From Vitrella brassicaformis (taxonomy: Eukaryota > Sar > Vitrellaceae), in contig CDMY01000265.1 in the NCBI GenBank assembly GCA_001179505.1, positions 9,655 through 73,654 of the forward strand: a stretch of DNA of 64,000 nucleotides. The letters run 5' to 3'. Under the pieces are notes generated by a model, which was not told the origin of the DNA, searched no databases, and saw only the letters and a list, made by a program, of their open reading frames with translations. The position numbers and the translations under genes were made by a program. Positions 49,601 to 59,866 of this stretch are shown piece after piece. The stretch's first letter is position 1. Every line of letters begins with the position of its first letter.

Positions 49601-50553
49601 GCTCGGACCACTGCCGTAGTGGTCGGGGGCCAACACACCTATACACACACACACACACACACACCAGCACATCACAGCACAGCACAGCACAGCCATCAAC
49701 GGATGACGAGCGGTCGGTCGGTCGGTCGTGTGTGGGAGCGATTCATGCAAGTGATGTGCCCGTGAGTGCGTGTGTAGGTACTGTACCCTTGACAAGGGGG
49801 GCGGAGTAGTGTGTGCAGGATGCCCCGGTGCAGTAGAACTGACCGCCCGCCTTGGTCACCAACACACTGCTCTTGCCTGCGCCGCACCAGACAGACAGAC
49901 AATGAATCGATCGGCCCACAGATAGAAACACAGCCAGGCCACCCGAACGTCACGTCCCTCTCTGCAAGTAGGTGTTGGTTGCGGTGTGGTCGTTGTGCGT
50001 GCGTACCTCCGAACACCTTGACATCATAGAGTTCGGCCTCGTCGAACTCGGCTTCGCTGCCCAGGTCGACCCGCTCTACGGGGCCGGTGCCCAGAGCGAT
50101 GGCCGTGATCTCCTTCGACTTGTCCGTCTCGCACACTGCCACCTGAGCCAATATTGAGTGGAGTGGATGAGCACCCACCCAGGTGGACTCATATGTTCGT
50201 TCCGTCTGTGTGTGTGTGTGCGATGCCCTTCATTACCTTCTTCCCGTTGGCGTAGTAGTAGTAGCCGAGTCCGGCAGCCGTGAAGGCAGCAGCCACACCA
50301 CCCGCAGAGCCCTGCACACACAACACGACAGACAGCACAGGCACACCACACGTCCCTCGAGAGAGAGACCCCATCGTGTGTTGGCTTGCACCCACCCCCT
50401 GTTAGTTACCCAGAGTCGGTATCTCTTGTCGTTGTCCTCTGCGAAGGCCTGTGATGAGGTCGCCACGCACCGCGCTGCCGGGAGTCGTGAGGCGGCGACA
50501 GTGCGAATGAGAGCCAGGGAGCGGCCCGTCTGCATAGCAGGCTGACGCATCAT
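46689..50553 (-). CDS. AIFM3-like oxidoreductase: Rieske domain plus FAD/NAD(P)H domains
   Basis: The ATG at 50553 starts an Arg/Ala-rich, mitochondrial-type leader followed by a membrane segment (GVAAAFTAAGLGYYYYANG). A Rieske 2Fe-2S domain comes next (about 49560-50060): CTGASCTHYSAPLVKG and SYHVSCPWHDAEFDLKTG give the C-x-H and C-x-x-H ligands. The flavoprotein part has KAVYAVIGGGPASMAAME for FAD, RPVLSKNLY, KKVCVVGTSFIGMEVACTL for NAD(P)H, and DNFWAAGDCVTFPWYKSG. The C-terminal AIF/reductase dimerisation region reads VPFANIPFFWTMIFGKSLRY and GEFVAYYIKGDN, ending with LPAQKDSAVKN at stop 46689. The order matches AIFM3 (apoptosis-inducing-factor-like, also nfrl). About 14 exons. It probably transfers electrons at a mitochondrial membrane; a link to cell death here is not shown. 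Confidence 0.92.
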
Positions 50554-51087
50554 CGTTGAGAATGACTAAAATCGCCCTCCTTGACAGTGACTGAGGCTGG
50601 GTCCCTCAGCAACCAACCAGCTAGAAGACAGAGCAGCTCAATTAAATAACTTCTGTTGCGATGCTTCGACGGAGGTCTAGGGTTTAGGGTTTGAACCCGA
50701 GCGGCGCCTTACCCTAAAACCCTAGGATACACAGTGCGCCGCCCTTGTTTGAAAAGCTTCATTCATTCATTCATTCCATCGTCTGTCTGCTGATGCGATC
50801 GATGCACGTCATGCATATGGACACATTCAAAACACTCTCTCTGTCTGTCTTCCCACAGCAACCGAACCACGCCAGACGACAGATCTCACACCACGCCAGA
50901 CGGCAGATCTCACACGACGGACACATGGAGCATTGCAATCATTGCAACAAAACCATGACGTCACCCCACGCAGACAGTTCCGACGAGCGGACAGACAGAC
51001 AGACAGACAGACAGAGGGAAAAAGGACACACACACTGTTTCGCAGGGCCTATATCCTTGCGTCCCTGGATCCCCGACCCTTTCTCAT
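50554..51087. other. Intergenic region upstream of the AIFM3-like gene
   Basis: 534 bp between two minus-strand genes, containing the telomere-motif inverted repeat described separately, a CATT run (about 50759-50777), two near-identical copies of CACGCCAGACGRCAGATCTC (about 50870-50911), and a GACA run (about 50992-51014). Confidence 0.5.
50677..50725. promoter_or_regulatory. Inverted repeat of telomere-type (TTTAGGG) motifs
   Basis: The left arm CTAGGGTTTAGGGT (50677-50690) and right arm ACCCTAAAACCCTAG (50711-50725) are reverse complements apart from one extra A. They enclose a 20-bp GC-rich loop. The arms equal the telo-box (AAACCCTA), a promoter element in plants, and lie 124-172 bp upstream of the AIFM3-like start codon. 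A fossil telomere insertion is the alternative. Confidence 0.6.
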
Positions 51088-53903
51088 CTATCTCGCACCG
51101 GACGTCTGGAACTGGCGGTAGAGCTCTGCAAAGCTCTCGCTGCCCTGATCGAATCCATTGCTTTTCGACGGCCGGTCGTCGAATGAAGACGATGAGCCGC
51201 CAGAGTATGAGCCGCCAGAATAAGAATTCGAAGAGAACCTCCTGCCGCCGCCCCGACCGCCCTCAAACCCCCCTCCCCCCCGGCTGCGCGGTCCGCGCGA
51301 AAACGTCCTCTCTCGCCGACCGGCTCCTCCAAACTCATTATCCCGATCGAAGCCGCCACTGCGGAACCTGCTGCCGCTGCCGCCTTGGCTGCCATAGCCG
51401 CCAGCTCGGCCCCCGCGTCGTGGTCCGAAGCGGCCCTCGCCACCTGGCCCCCCGCGCCTGTCGCCGTACCTGCTGCCGCGTGTGAAGTCATTGACGGTCT
51501 CTTCTTGCAATGGTGGCAGTGAGTGGATGGCGGCGAGAGAGAAGTCGTCGAAGATGTTGGGGTCGGTGATGTCCTCGGGGACGCCCTGCTCCTGGTACTT
51601 GGTCATCAGGCTCACCAGCATCTTGGCCGTGTCGCTGTGCACGTCAAACTGACACACAACACACGGTAAGTTCAGAGAGGCGATGAGAGAGAGGCCCTGC
51701 GCTGCCCACGAAGGTCTGGCGGTGTTTCGCTATTTACGTGTGAATGTGATGTGCCTCACTCACCACGGCGTGTTTCATGTCTTGTGAGATTCGGATCTTG
51801 CCGAGGCGGCCCAGCGTGACGCGAAGGTCCTCAGACACACGATGGATCCAGTACAACACATCCCTGAGAAGCCAGCAACAGAACACACACACACACCACC
51901 AGCCGGTTTGACACACACACACCAACCGTCCGTCTGTCTGTGACTGACTGACCTTGCGTCTCTCCATCCCCTCTTTTGGTTGGTGAACTGCATAGTGGTG
52001 TGGTCGGGCATGCCATTGAGCAGCGACCGCTCCACCAGCTCCTGCTTCTTGGCCATCACCGCCAGACACCGCGCAAGCAACTCCTCCTGACCCATTCCCA
52101 CACCATCAGACCGCTTCAACACGTCCCGGGCCGTCTCCAGGAAGAAGGGGATCACCGGCCCCTCGACGGTGTCCAGCTGCCGGGCCACCGCGCTGGCAGA
52201 CGACTCCATGACGAGCTGTGTGGAGGGTGGCGGTTTGATGTCGAACTTGACGCCGCATGAGCTCTCGAGTTTGGAGAGCTCCCATTTCTCCCGGTCCGAG
52301 TAGAGGAGGACGCAAGTGCCCTCCCTGCCGGCGCGGCCTGTCCTGCCTGATCGGTGGACGTAGGCGTCGGGGTCCTTGGGGGGCGAACACTGCACCACCA
52401 GATCCACATTGCCCACATCGATGCCGCGGGCAGCCACGTCCGTAGCCACCAGCACCTTGAACAGACCTGAAGACAGACACATACACACACGATGTGGTGC
52501 ACAGAGAGAGAGAGAGAGAGAGCGCGATCTGGTGCGGGGCTCTTCCCACAGACCTTTTCTGAATCTCTGCATGGTGTGGTCTCGTGTCTGCTGTCCGATG
52601 TCGCCGTGTAGCACAGCTGCGCTGAATGCCTTGAAGGCCCCCTCGCTGGCCAGCTCGTCGGCCTCCCTCTTGGTCTGTGTGAAGACGATCGTCTGACCGC
52701 CACGCGACTCGACAGCGACGATGTCCTCGAGCACGGCCGCCTTGTCCTCGATGCGCTCCGGCACTTGCACGGCGATGTGACGCACCGATGTGGCCGTGCG
52801 CTGGGTGGACTTGCCAACGACGTCGACATCCAGTGGATTCTTGAGGTACTGCCGACTCATGTCCTTGACCCACCTGACGATATATGCCAAACAGCACCGA
52901 TGACTGACTGCATGTCATGTCTGTGTCGTCCATTAATGGTGTGCTGCCCTGCCCACCTGGGTGTGGTGGCGCTGAACATGAGCACCTGGCAGCTCCTGAC
53001 GTCAAAGGAGCCGAAAATCCGCTCAATATCCTCAGCAAAGCCCATGTTGAGCATCTCGTCCGCCTCGTCCAGCACCACGTGACGCAGACTGTCGAGCCGC
53101 AAGTGGCCCGACTGTATCAGATCCAGCAGCCGACCGGGCGTCCCCACCACAATGTCCACGCCCTTGCGCAGAGCGTTCTCCTGCGGGCCGAACGGCACCC
53201 CGCCGTGGATGCAGGTGATGCCCATCCTGTGCACGCGCGCCACGTCGCCTATCTCCACCTCCACCTGCTTGGCCAGCTCTCGCGTCGGCTCCAGAACCAG
53301 GATCTTGGGGTCTCTGTCGCGCTGCACTTCGGGGATGGATTCCTTGTCGGTTCTGAGTCTCTCGAGCAGCGGCAGGCCGAACGCGACGGTCTTGCCGGTG
53401 CCGGTGCGGGAGCGGCCGATCATGTCGCTGCCGTCGTAGATGGGCGTGAAGGTCTGCGCCTGGATAGGCGTCATGTTGACGATGTTCTTGCGTGCCAGCA
53501 CGTCGGACGTCTTGCCGCTGATCTGGCTGAATGATGCGAAGGTTGGCTGGTCGCGCGTGAGTGTGGTCAGATGCTCGTCCTCGTCTTCGACGATGGCCTC
53601 CTGCACCCACACATACACATACAGCAGCATGGAGGAGATGCTTTGCTTTGCTTGTAGTGGAGATCTACATATGTTGTCTGATGCACTACTCACAGGAAAG
53701 AGCAGTCTGTTTGGGTCTTCGACAACCAGCTGCATTCGCATGCCGGATGATGATGACCCTCTGCCGCCGCTACCCCGATTGACACGGCGCAGAAACGATG
53801 AGGCGGGAAGCAACGACGGCGAGAAACCCACCACATGAGCCGCCTCGTGCGCCAGTAGCAGAAGCACGACTGCAAGAGTGCTCAACATGGTCCTGAACTC
53901 CAT
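51088..53903 (-). CDS. DEAD-box RNA helicase with RGG-rich tail, probably plastid-targeted
   Basis: The ATG at 53903 opens a signal peptide (MLSTLAVVLLLLAHEAAHVV) followed by a Ser/Arg-rich transit-like stretch, implying plastid import. Helicase motifs appear in order: FASFSQISGK and TPIQAQTFTPI (Q motif), SRTGTGKT (I), PTRELAKQ (Ia), GTPGRL (Ib), LDEADEML (II), FSATTP (III), IVFTQTKREADEL (IV), VLVATDVAARGIDVGNVDLV (V) and YVHRSGRTGRAGREG (VI). After the core come a helical segment, a GUCT-like domain (DVLYWIHRVSEDLRVTLGRL, DVHSDTAKMLVSLM), and a long Gly/Arg/Ser-rich RNA-binding tail to stop 51088. This layout resembles the chloroplast RH3 / DDX21 group, which acts in intron splicing and ribosome assembly. 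It is divergent from the W2-domain gene, 134 bp apart. Confidence 0.9.
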
Positions 53904-54037
53904 TCTTCAAGTCAAAGGGCAGGAGAGGTGGCGGTCGCTGGTCGATCTACGAGGCTCACACTTTTGAGCGAAGCGGTGAGGCAGGATCTGTTTGGGTGTG
54001 TGACGTGGCGTGATTGGTGCCGTGAATCTGCGCAACC
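53904..54037. promoter_or_regulatory. Divergent helicase / W2-protein intergenic region
   Basis: 134 bp separate the two start codons. No palindrome or TATA-like box is evident; a shared promoter is inferred from spacing alone. Confidence 0.35.
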
Positions 54038-57000
54038 ATGGCGAAGAAGGGCAAGGGAGTCAAGATGAGCATGGTGAGCCGACAGACAGACAGGAAGAGG
54101 CGAACACACACGAGGCAGGAGGAGCGCTGGAACGAACAGAGTGATGTATGTGTGCTTGGCGTGACGCTGTTGACGTCATATTCCGTCTGTCTGCGTTTGC
54201 CTCGTGTGTGTCGCGTTGTGTTGTGTGTGTACCTGGCAGGCCGACTTGGCGCAGGAGTTCGGCGGTCCTGTTCCGGGACAGTCAAGCCTGCCCACCGAGT
54301 CCGGCAATGCGTAAGGACACACCTGCCCTGCACACACCACACACCGACAGACACATCTCTCTCTGCTGCACCGCACCCATCTTGGTGTGTGGTACACTAC
54401 ATGGCATGGTGCAGTCCTGAGGGCGGTGATCGCCGCAGGGGCGGGGGCGACAGATACAGGGGATGGGACGATGGTACGCACCGCACATAAATATTCACTC
54501 ACTCTCAATCGATCCATCGACCAACACAACACGGGCAGACAGAAGACAGACATCTACATGTGCTTACTGTATGCACCTGTGTGGGTGGGTGATATCTGGT
54601 TGCCCAGATGATGCGGGTCGTGCGGACACTGGCGACTGGCGTGGCGGTGGTGGTGGTGGTGATAGGGACCGTGACCGCGACAGGGACAGGAGGGACCGAG
54701 ACCGACCGTCCAGAATGGACGATGGTAATTGATCAAACACAACCAAACAGATAGATACCCATCGGGCGGGTCTGGTGTGTGGGGTGGACGCACAGCACGA
54801 CACACGACGCAGTAAGTGTTAACTGGCCTTGTGTGTGTGTTTCGTGAGGCAGACGACGGGTTCAGCCGAGCCGACACTGGCGACTGGAGGTACATCCCTT
54901 CTTGCCCTGCCCACACGCACGTCCACACACACATACACATACATGCGCGCCTTGTGTGTTGGATTCATCGTCGGTACGTCCTTGTGTCTGTCTGTCTATG
55001 TGTGTGTGTGGATCTCCCGACCAGGGGTGGCTCAAGGGACAGGGGTGGCTCAAGGGACAGGGACAGGAGGGACGACCGGGACCGCGACCGTGATCGGGAC
55101 AGAGACAGAGATCGACCGCGAGAGAGAGAGCGGTACGTCCAATCCAATCACAGCTGGTCGATAGATACATCACGTATGTATGAGCATTTCGATTGATTGA
55201 TGTGGTTTGTGTCCATTTATTGTTCACTCAGTGACCGCTTTGCCGACGACGATGACGACTGGCGCGGCACGGCCAGGGAGGAGAGAGGCCGCGACAGAGA
55301 CAGGGACAGAGACAGAGATAGCCATAGAGACCGGTGAGTGAGCATGGCATGGCATGGCATGGCATGTCCTTCCCTCATACAGACAGACATGCGAGGATCT
55401 GTGTGTCACTCACTCCACACGTGTCGTGCATGTATGTAATGCAGCGACCGTGACCGTCGTGACCGGAGCCCTGACAGGGCCCGCGACAGGGACCGTGACA
55501 GGGACGACTCGAGGGAGAGGGACAGGGACAGAGGTGGCGGCAAGTACATCCCACCATCGCAGGTGGGGTCGGGTCGACGGGCACAAACAGACAGACGGAC
55601 ATCTACACTACACTACCCACGGTCTGTCTGTCTGTGTATCGAAAATGTCGGTCGGTCGCTTGTTGGTTGATTCCTTCAGCGTCACCGGTCCGATCGTATG
55701 CGCGGCCGTGACGACTCCCCCGATCGCGACAGAGACTGGCGGCACCACGACAGAGAGAGGGACAGAGATCGAGACAGAGACAGGTGCGCCACAAACACGT
55801 CAAGGCGTCCATCCATCCATCCCCCTTTCGATGTGTGAGTAGGGATCGTGACCGTGGTCGAGATGACTGGCGCGGCGGCGGCGGCGGGCGTGACAGGAGG
55901 CGGGACGACTCACGAGAGCGGAGGAGAGACGACTCACCCGACAGGGACCGAGACAGGGATAGAGACACGTAAGGAAAGATACACCAAACACAGACAGCGA
56001 ATACGTCATCCCCCAACCACCCCATCCGCCTGTGGGTGTTGTGCTGTCACGGTGTGTGCGGGTCTCATATCCATCAGTTGGCGTTCCGGCGACTCTGGCC
56101 GCTCCCGTGCTCCCCGCTACGACCCCGACAGAAGGGACGACTGGCGGGGCGGCGGCGACAGGGACAGGGACAGGAGGGATCGGGACCGGGACGACAGGCG
56201 GCGTGATGACGACAGGTTCGACGACCGGGGCAGGGACAGGCGCGACAGGGACGGCAGCAGGGATCGTGACAGAGACAGAGACAGAGACAGGGACCGACTG
56301 AGAGATGACGACCGCTTCAACGACAGGCGGCCTGACCGCCACAGGCATGACGATCGCGACTCGAGGGACGGCGACAGGGACGAGAGGGACAGGGACGACC
56401 TCGACAGGAAACGACACGACGACCGAGAGGAGGTGAGACAGCATCGCAACACATCATCTCTCCTACTGTCATGTTTGTTTGGACGTCCGCGGTGTCGGCC
56501 TCTTGTTGTTTAGGAGATGCCACGAGCCGTCGAGAAGCCTGCTGCCGAGAAGGAGGACGAGGCACCAGTCCCAGAGGACGCCAAGGAGCCCCACGACACC
56601 AAAACGGAGCCACCACCATCAGTCAGCGACGCCGACAAGGACGTCTCCCCCCAACCGCCACAAGCAGTCTCTCCCGAGGCCGACAAGGAGCAAGACAAGG
56701 AGGACCAGAAGGAGACAGAGAAGCAGGAAGAAGCGGAAGAGCAGAAGGACGGCGAGAAAGAGGAGCAGAAAGAGGCTGCCGTCCAGCCGGTCGTTGACGT
56801 GTCTGAGGATCGGCGGGATGACGACACGAGGGAGGAGACCAAAGACGAGGAGACACCCACAGCAGCAGCCGACAAGGAACAACACGAAGAGGAGCACAGA
56901 GAGGGACACAAGGAGGAGCACAAAGATGAGGATGACGACAAACCGAAAGGTCAGTCAGACCACGTGTGCCCCACGCACATGTCATCCATTCACCATGCCA

Positions 57001-59311
57001 TGCACTCTCTTCTCTCCTTGTTTGTCCCTCTCCGTCATTGGCCGACTGATCAGCCAAGTACGTGCCTCCCTGGAAGCGTGCATCAGAGGCGGCCGAGCAC
57101 GACCCTCCAGTGCGCGAGTCGCCCCCTCCCCGGGCACTCCGCCCCGACCCACAGCACCACAAAGACGACGACGACAAAGACAAAACACCCGGTGAGAAGC
57201 AAACGAGGGGAAGTCAATCACAGCACAGACAGGTGCGCATGAAGCGTGTGTTGTGTTGTGTTGTGTTGTGTGTGAAGGTGGTGGTGCTGGTGGCGGCGGT
57301 CGTTACATCCCCCCGTCGCAGCGCAAGAAGATGGAGGAGGAACAGAAGAGACAAGAAGAGGTACGTACGCCACGCCCTGCTGCAATTGACCACACACACA
57401 CACACACACGCACACGTCTCTCTCTCCATGCGGCGGCGTGATTCATGCGTGCTTCAGGTTGCACGGGCGGCTGCAGCCAAAGCCAAGGTGAGTCAGAGAC
57501 TTACTGACTGAAGACCAGCAGCACTGGGAGCAGGCATACCAACCTCTTGTGTGTCTGTGCGTGTGTGTGGTGGCTATCTATCAGGCCGCGGGTGGCCACC
57601 GTCCGCTCACCGAGGAGGAAGAGGAGAGGAGACGCATCAAGGAGAAACAACGGTACGTGTACACCATAGATATCTATGGTGGCCAAATGCGCACACATGT
57701 GCAGTACACGATGCATCTACTGTACTCGTCTGTCTGTCTGTGTGTGTGTGTGTGTGTGTGCAGTGAGGAGCGTGACCGTAAGCACCGCGAGGAGGAGGAG
57801 AAGAAGAAGAAAAAGGAGGAGGAGGAACGAAAGCGACTCGAGGAGGAGGTACGCACTCAACCACACATGTGATGTGCGACAGAGACACACACGAGCAGCT
57901 ACAATTAATATGCGTGTGTGCGTGTGGTCAGGAGCGGACGCGCCCGTCAGATGAGCGGATGTCCAAGCTGGCGGGCATGGTCAGCCGGTGCCTCGTCGAC
58001 GAGATCACAGCCGACAAGCTGGTCAACGAAGCCGACCAGCTGCTACAAGAGGTACGTACACGCAAATCGACTCTCCACACACACATTTGTTTTTGTTTCG
58101 TGTGTAAGTCTGATTGGCATCATGTGTTGCCGTCGGCCACCATCGCCGAAGAGCTGCTCAAAGCTATCGATGGTACTGTCTCTACGCATCTCTGACTGAC
58201 AACAGGGGGAGGGGACATGAGACATCGACGGCGACTCGACTCTCCTTCTATATGCTGATGTGTGGTGGGTTGCAATGCAGCTGGTGTGGCTGATGAGAGT
58301 CTGGAGAGCACCGAGGCGGTGAGTGCCCTCGTGGCCAAACTCAAGCCCACACTCGAGAAAATGTTCCAGGTCAGCCAGGGAGGCAGTTAGGGAGGGAGGG
58401 AGGGACAGACACACATGGATATGCACGCGCAAGCGTGTGTGGCATACCATGTATGGATGGCACTCACTTTTGTGTTACCTCAGACGTCTTGCATCCACCG
58501 CCACAAGCTGCGGTTCCTCTTCGCCATTCAGAAGGGCACACTCGGTAACTAACGTAACCAGCAGCCATGCACTGCACACGGCATGGCCTACACTGTAATG
58601 TGTCTGTCTGTCCATTGTGTCCATCGTGACATAGAGTTGCGTCACATCCGCATATCGCCGTCGTGGGCTTTGGTCGAGGCCGTCTTCGACGCCCTCTACA
58701 TGCAGGACATCATCGAGGAACAGTACTTCATATGGGTAACTAACCTAACACACACATGACTGACTGACACACAGGGATACAAAGGATACATACACTGACT
58801 GCACTGCACGGGCCCCTGTGTGTGACGCATCGCTCTGCTTCCGTGTGCTGCATGGCGTGTCTGCAGTGGCGTGAGGACGAGCAGGACAAGACACCAGGCA
58901 AACAAAAGACACTCTTCCAGGTACACACAGGCACAAACACACACATACACACACACGTCTGCGCCGTCCATTCGTCCGTCCATCTGTGCATCCATCCACC
59001 ACTACTATCAGGTGTTGAATTGGTTGGACTGGCTCAAGACGGCCCCGTGTGAGGGCGACCCACGTGCTGCCGAGATCAACGGCCGCAATGACAACAACGA
59101 GGATGAGGACGACGAGGACCAAATCAACGGGGAAGACGACTCTGACGACGACATTGAGGTCGGTCAGCCTCATTGGAGAGACAGAACAGAGAGAGAGAGG
59201 GAGAAGGGCACTCACTGTTTGTGTGTGTTGTGTGTGTGTGGTTGGTGCCACCAGGCCAACATCCCCAAGAGCCGCAAGCCCATGTACACGTTCGTGCCCA
59301 TGCGGAGGTGA
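54038..59311 (+). CDS. RD-repeat protein with YIPPSQR motifs and C-terminal W2 domain (eIF4B/eIF4G-like)
   Basis: The ATG at 54038 begins MAKKGKGVKMSM, then ADLAQEFGGPVPGQ, an eIF4B-like start. Many small exons follow that encode Arg-Asp dipeptide arrays, twice introduced by RADTGDWRGG. GGGKYIPPSQR occurs near 55540, KYVPPWKR near 57060 and GGRYIPPSQRKKMEEE near 57300. A Glu/Lys-rich exon (about 56516-56950) and a charged coiled coil (about 57590-57850) separate these from a helical region (MSKLAGMVSRCLVDEI; ALVAKLKPTLEKMFQ). The C-terminus, WALVEAVFDALYMQDIIEEQ, FIWWREDEQ and LFQVLNWLDWLKTAPCE, fits a W2 domain as in eIF5, eIF2B-epsilon and eIF4G, followed by an acidic stretch and stop 59309-59311. 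A translation-initiation or RNA-binding role is likely; the exact orthologue is uncertain. About 22 exons. Confidence 0.7.
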
Positions 59312-59866
59312 CGTGACACACACCAAACCTGCCCGCCGTCCCACACGTATCGCTGGCCGGCTGTCGTGGTATCTGCTCTGTCATTTTTAAAGTATGATGA
59401 ACGATCGATCGATGACGTGGGTCAACACACACACACACGCCACGCACAGAGAGAGAGGGAGAGAGAGAGGCAGAATTGATGCATGAGTTCGTGTATTGCA
59501 TGGCATGCATCGCTTTCAATTGAACCACATACACACGTTGATGCGCAGAGTGAGGCGTTTTGAAGCGATGAAGGATGGACGGGTTTCGCATGTGCGTGTG
59601 TGTGTGTGCGGGGCGGATGTGTGGGTGCAGTGCAGCGATTGATGAGTATGTGCTTGCCTGCCTTGCTTGTTTTGACAGCGCTGCGTGCGTTTGTGCGTTT
59701 CTCCTTTCCCTGTCGTGGCGTGGGTGCGGTGTCTGCAATTGGTTGCCTGGATGTTTGTTCCCTCGTACTACATGCCGTGCGTATTACATGAGTGCCCCAT
59801 TGCATGTGTGTTGGTGGGACTCCTGCAAGTGTCCCACAGCTTAGGCGTGGTGGGGGAGGCTGAAAG
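59312..59866. other. Intergenic spacer
   Basis: 555 bp between two plus-strand genes. No gene is seen. It has CGAT units at about 59402-59413, AC and AG runs at about 59427-59470, and should include the promoter of the transporter gene. Confidence 0.5.

Noticed and set aside
50681-50701. Possible tRNA B-box (GGTTTGAACCC)
   Set aside because: No A-box, acceptor stem or anticodon arm can be folded around it; the telomere-motif inverted repeat explains the sequence better.
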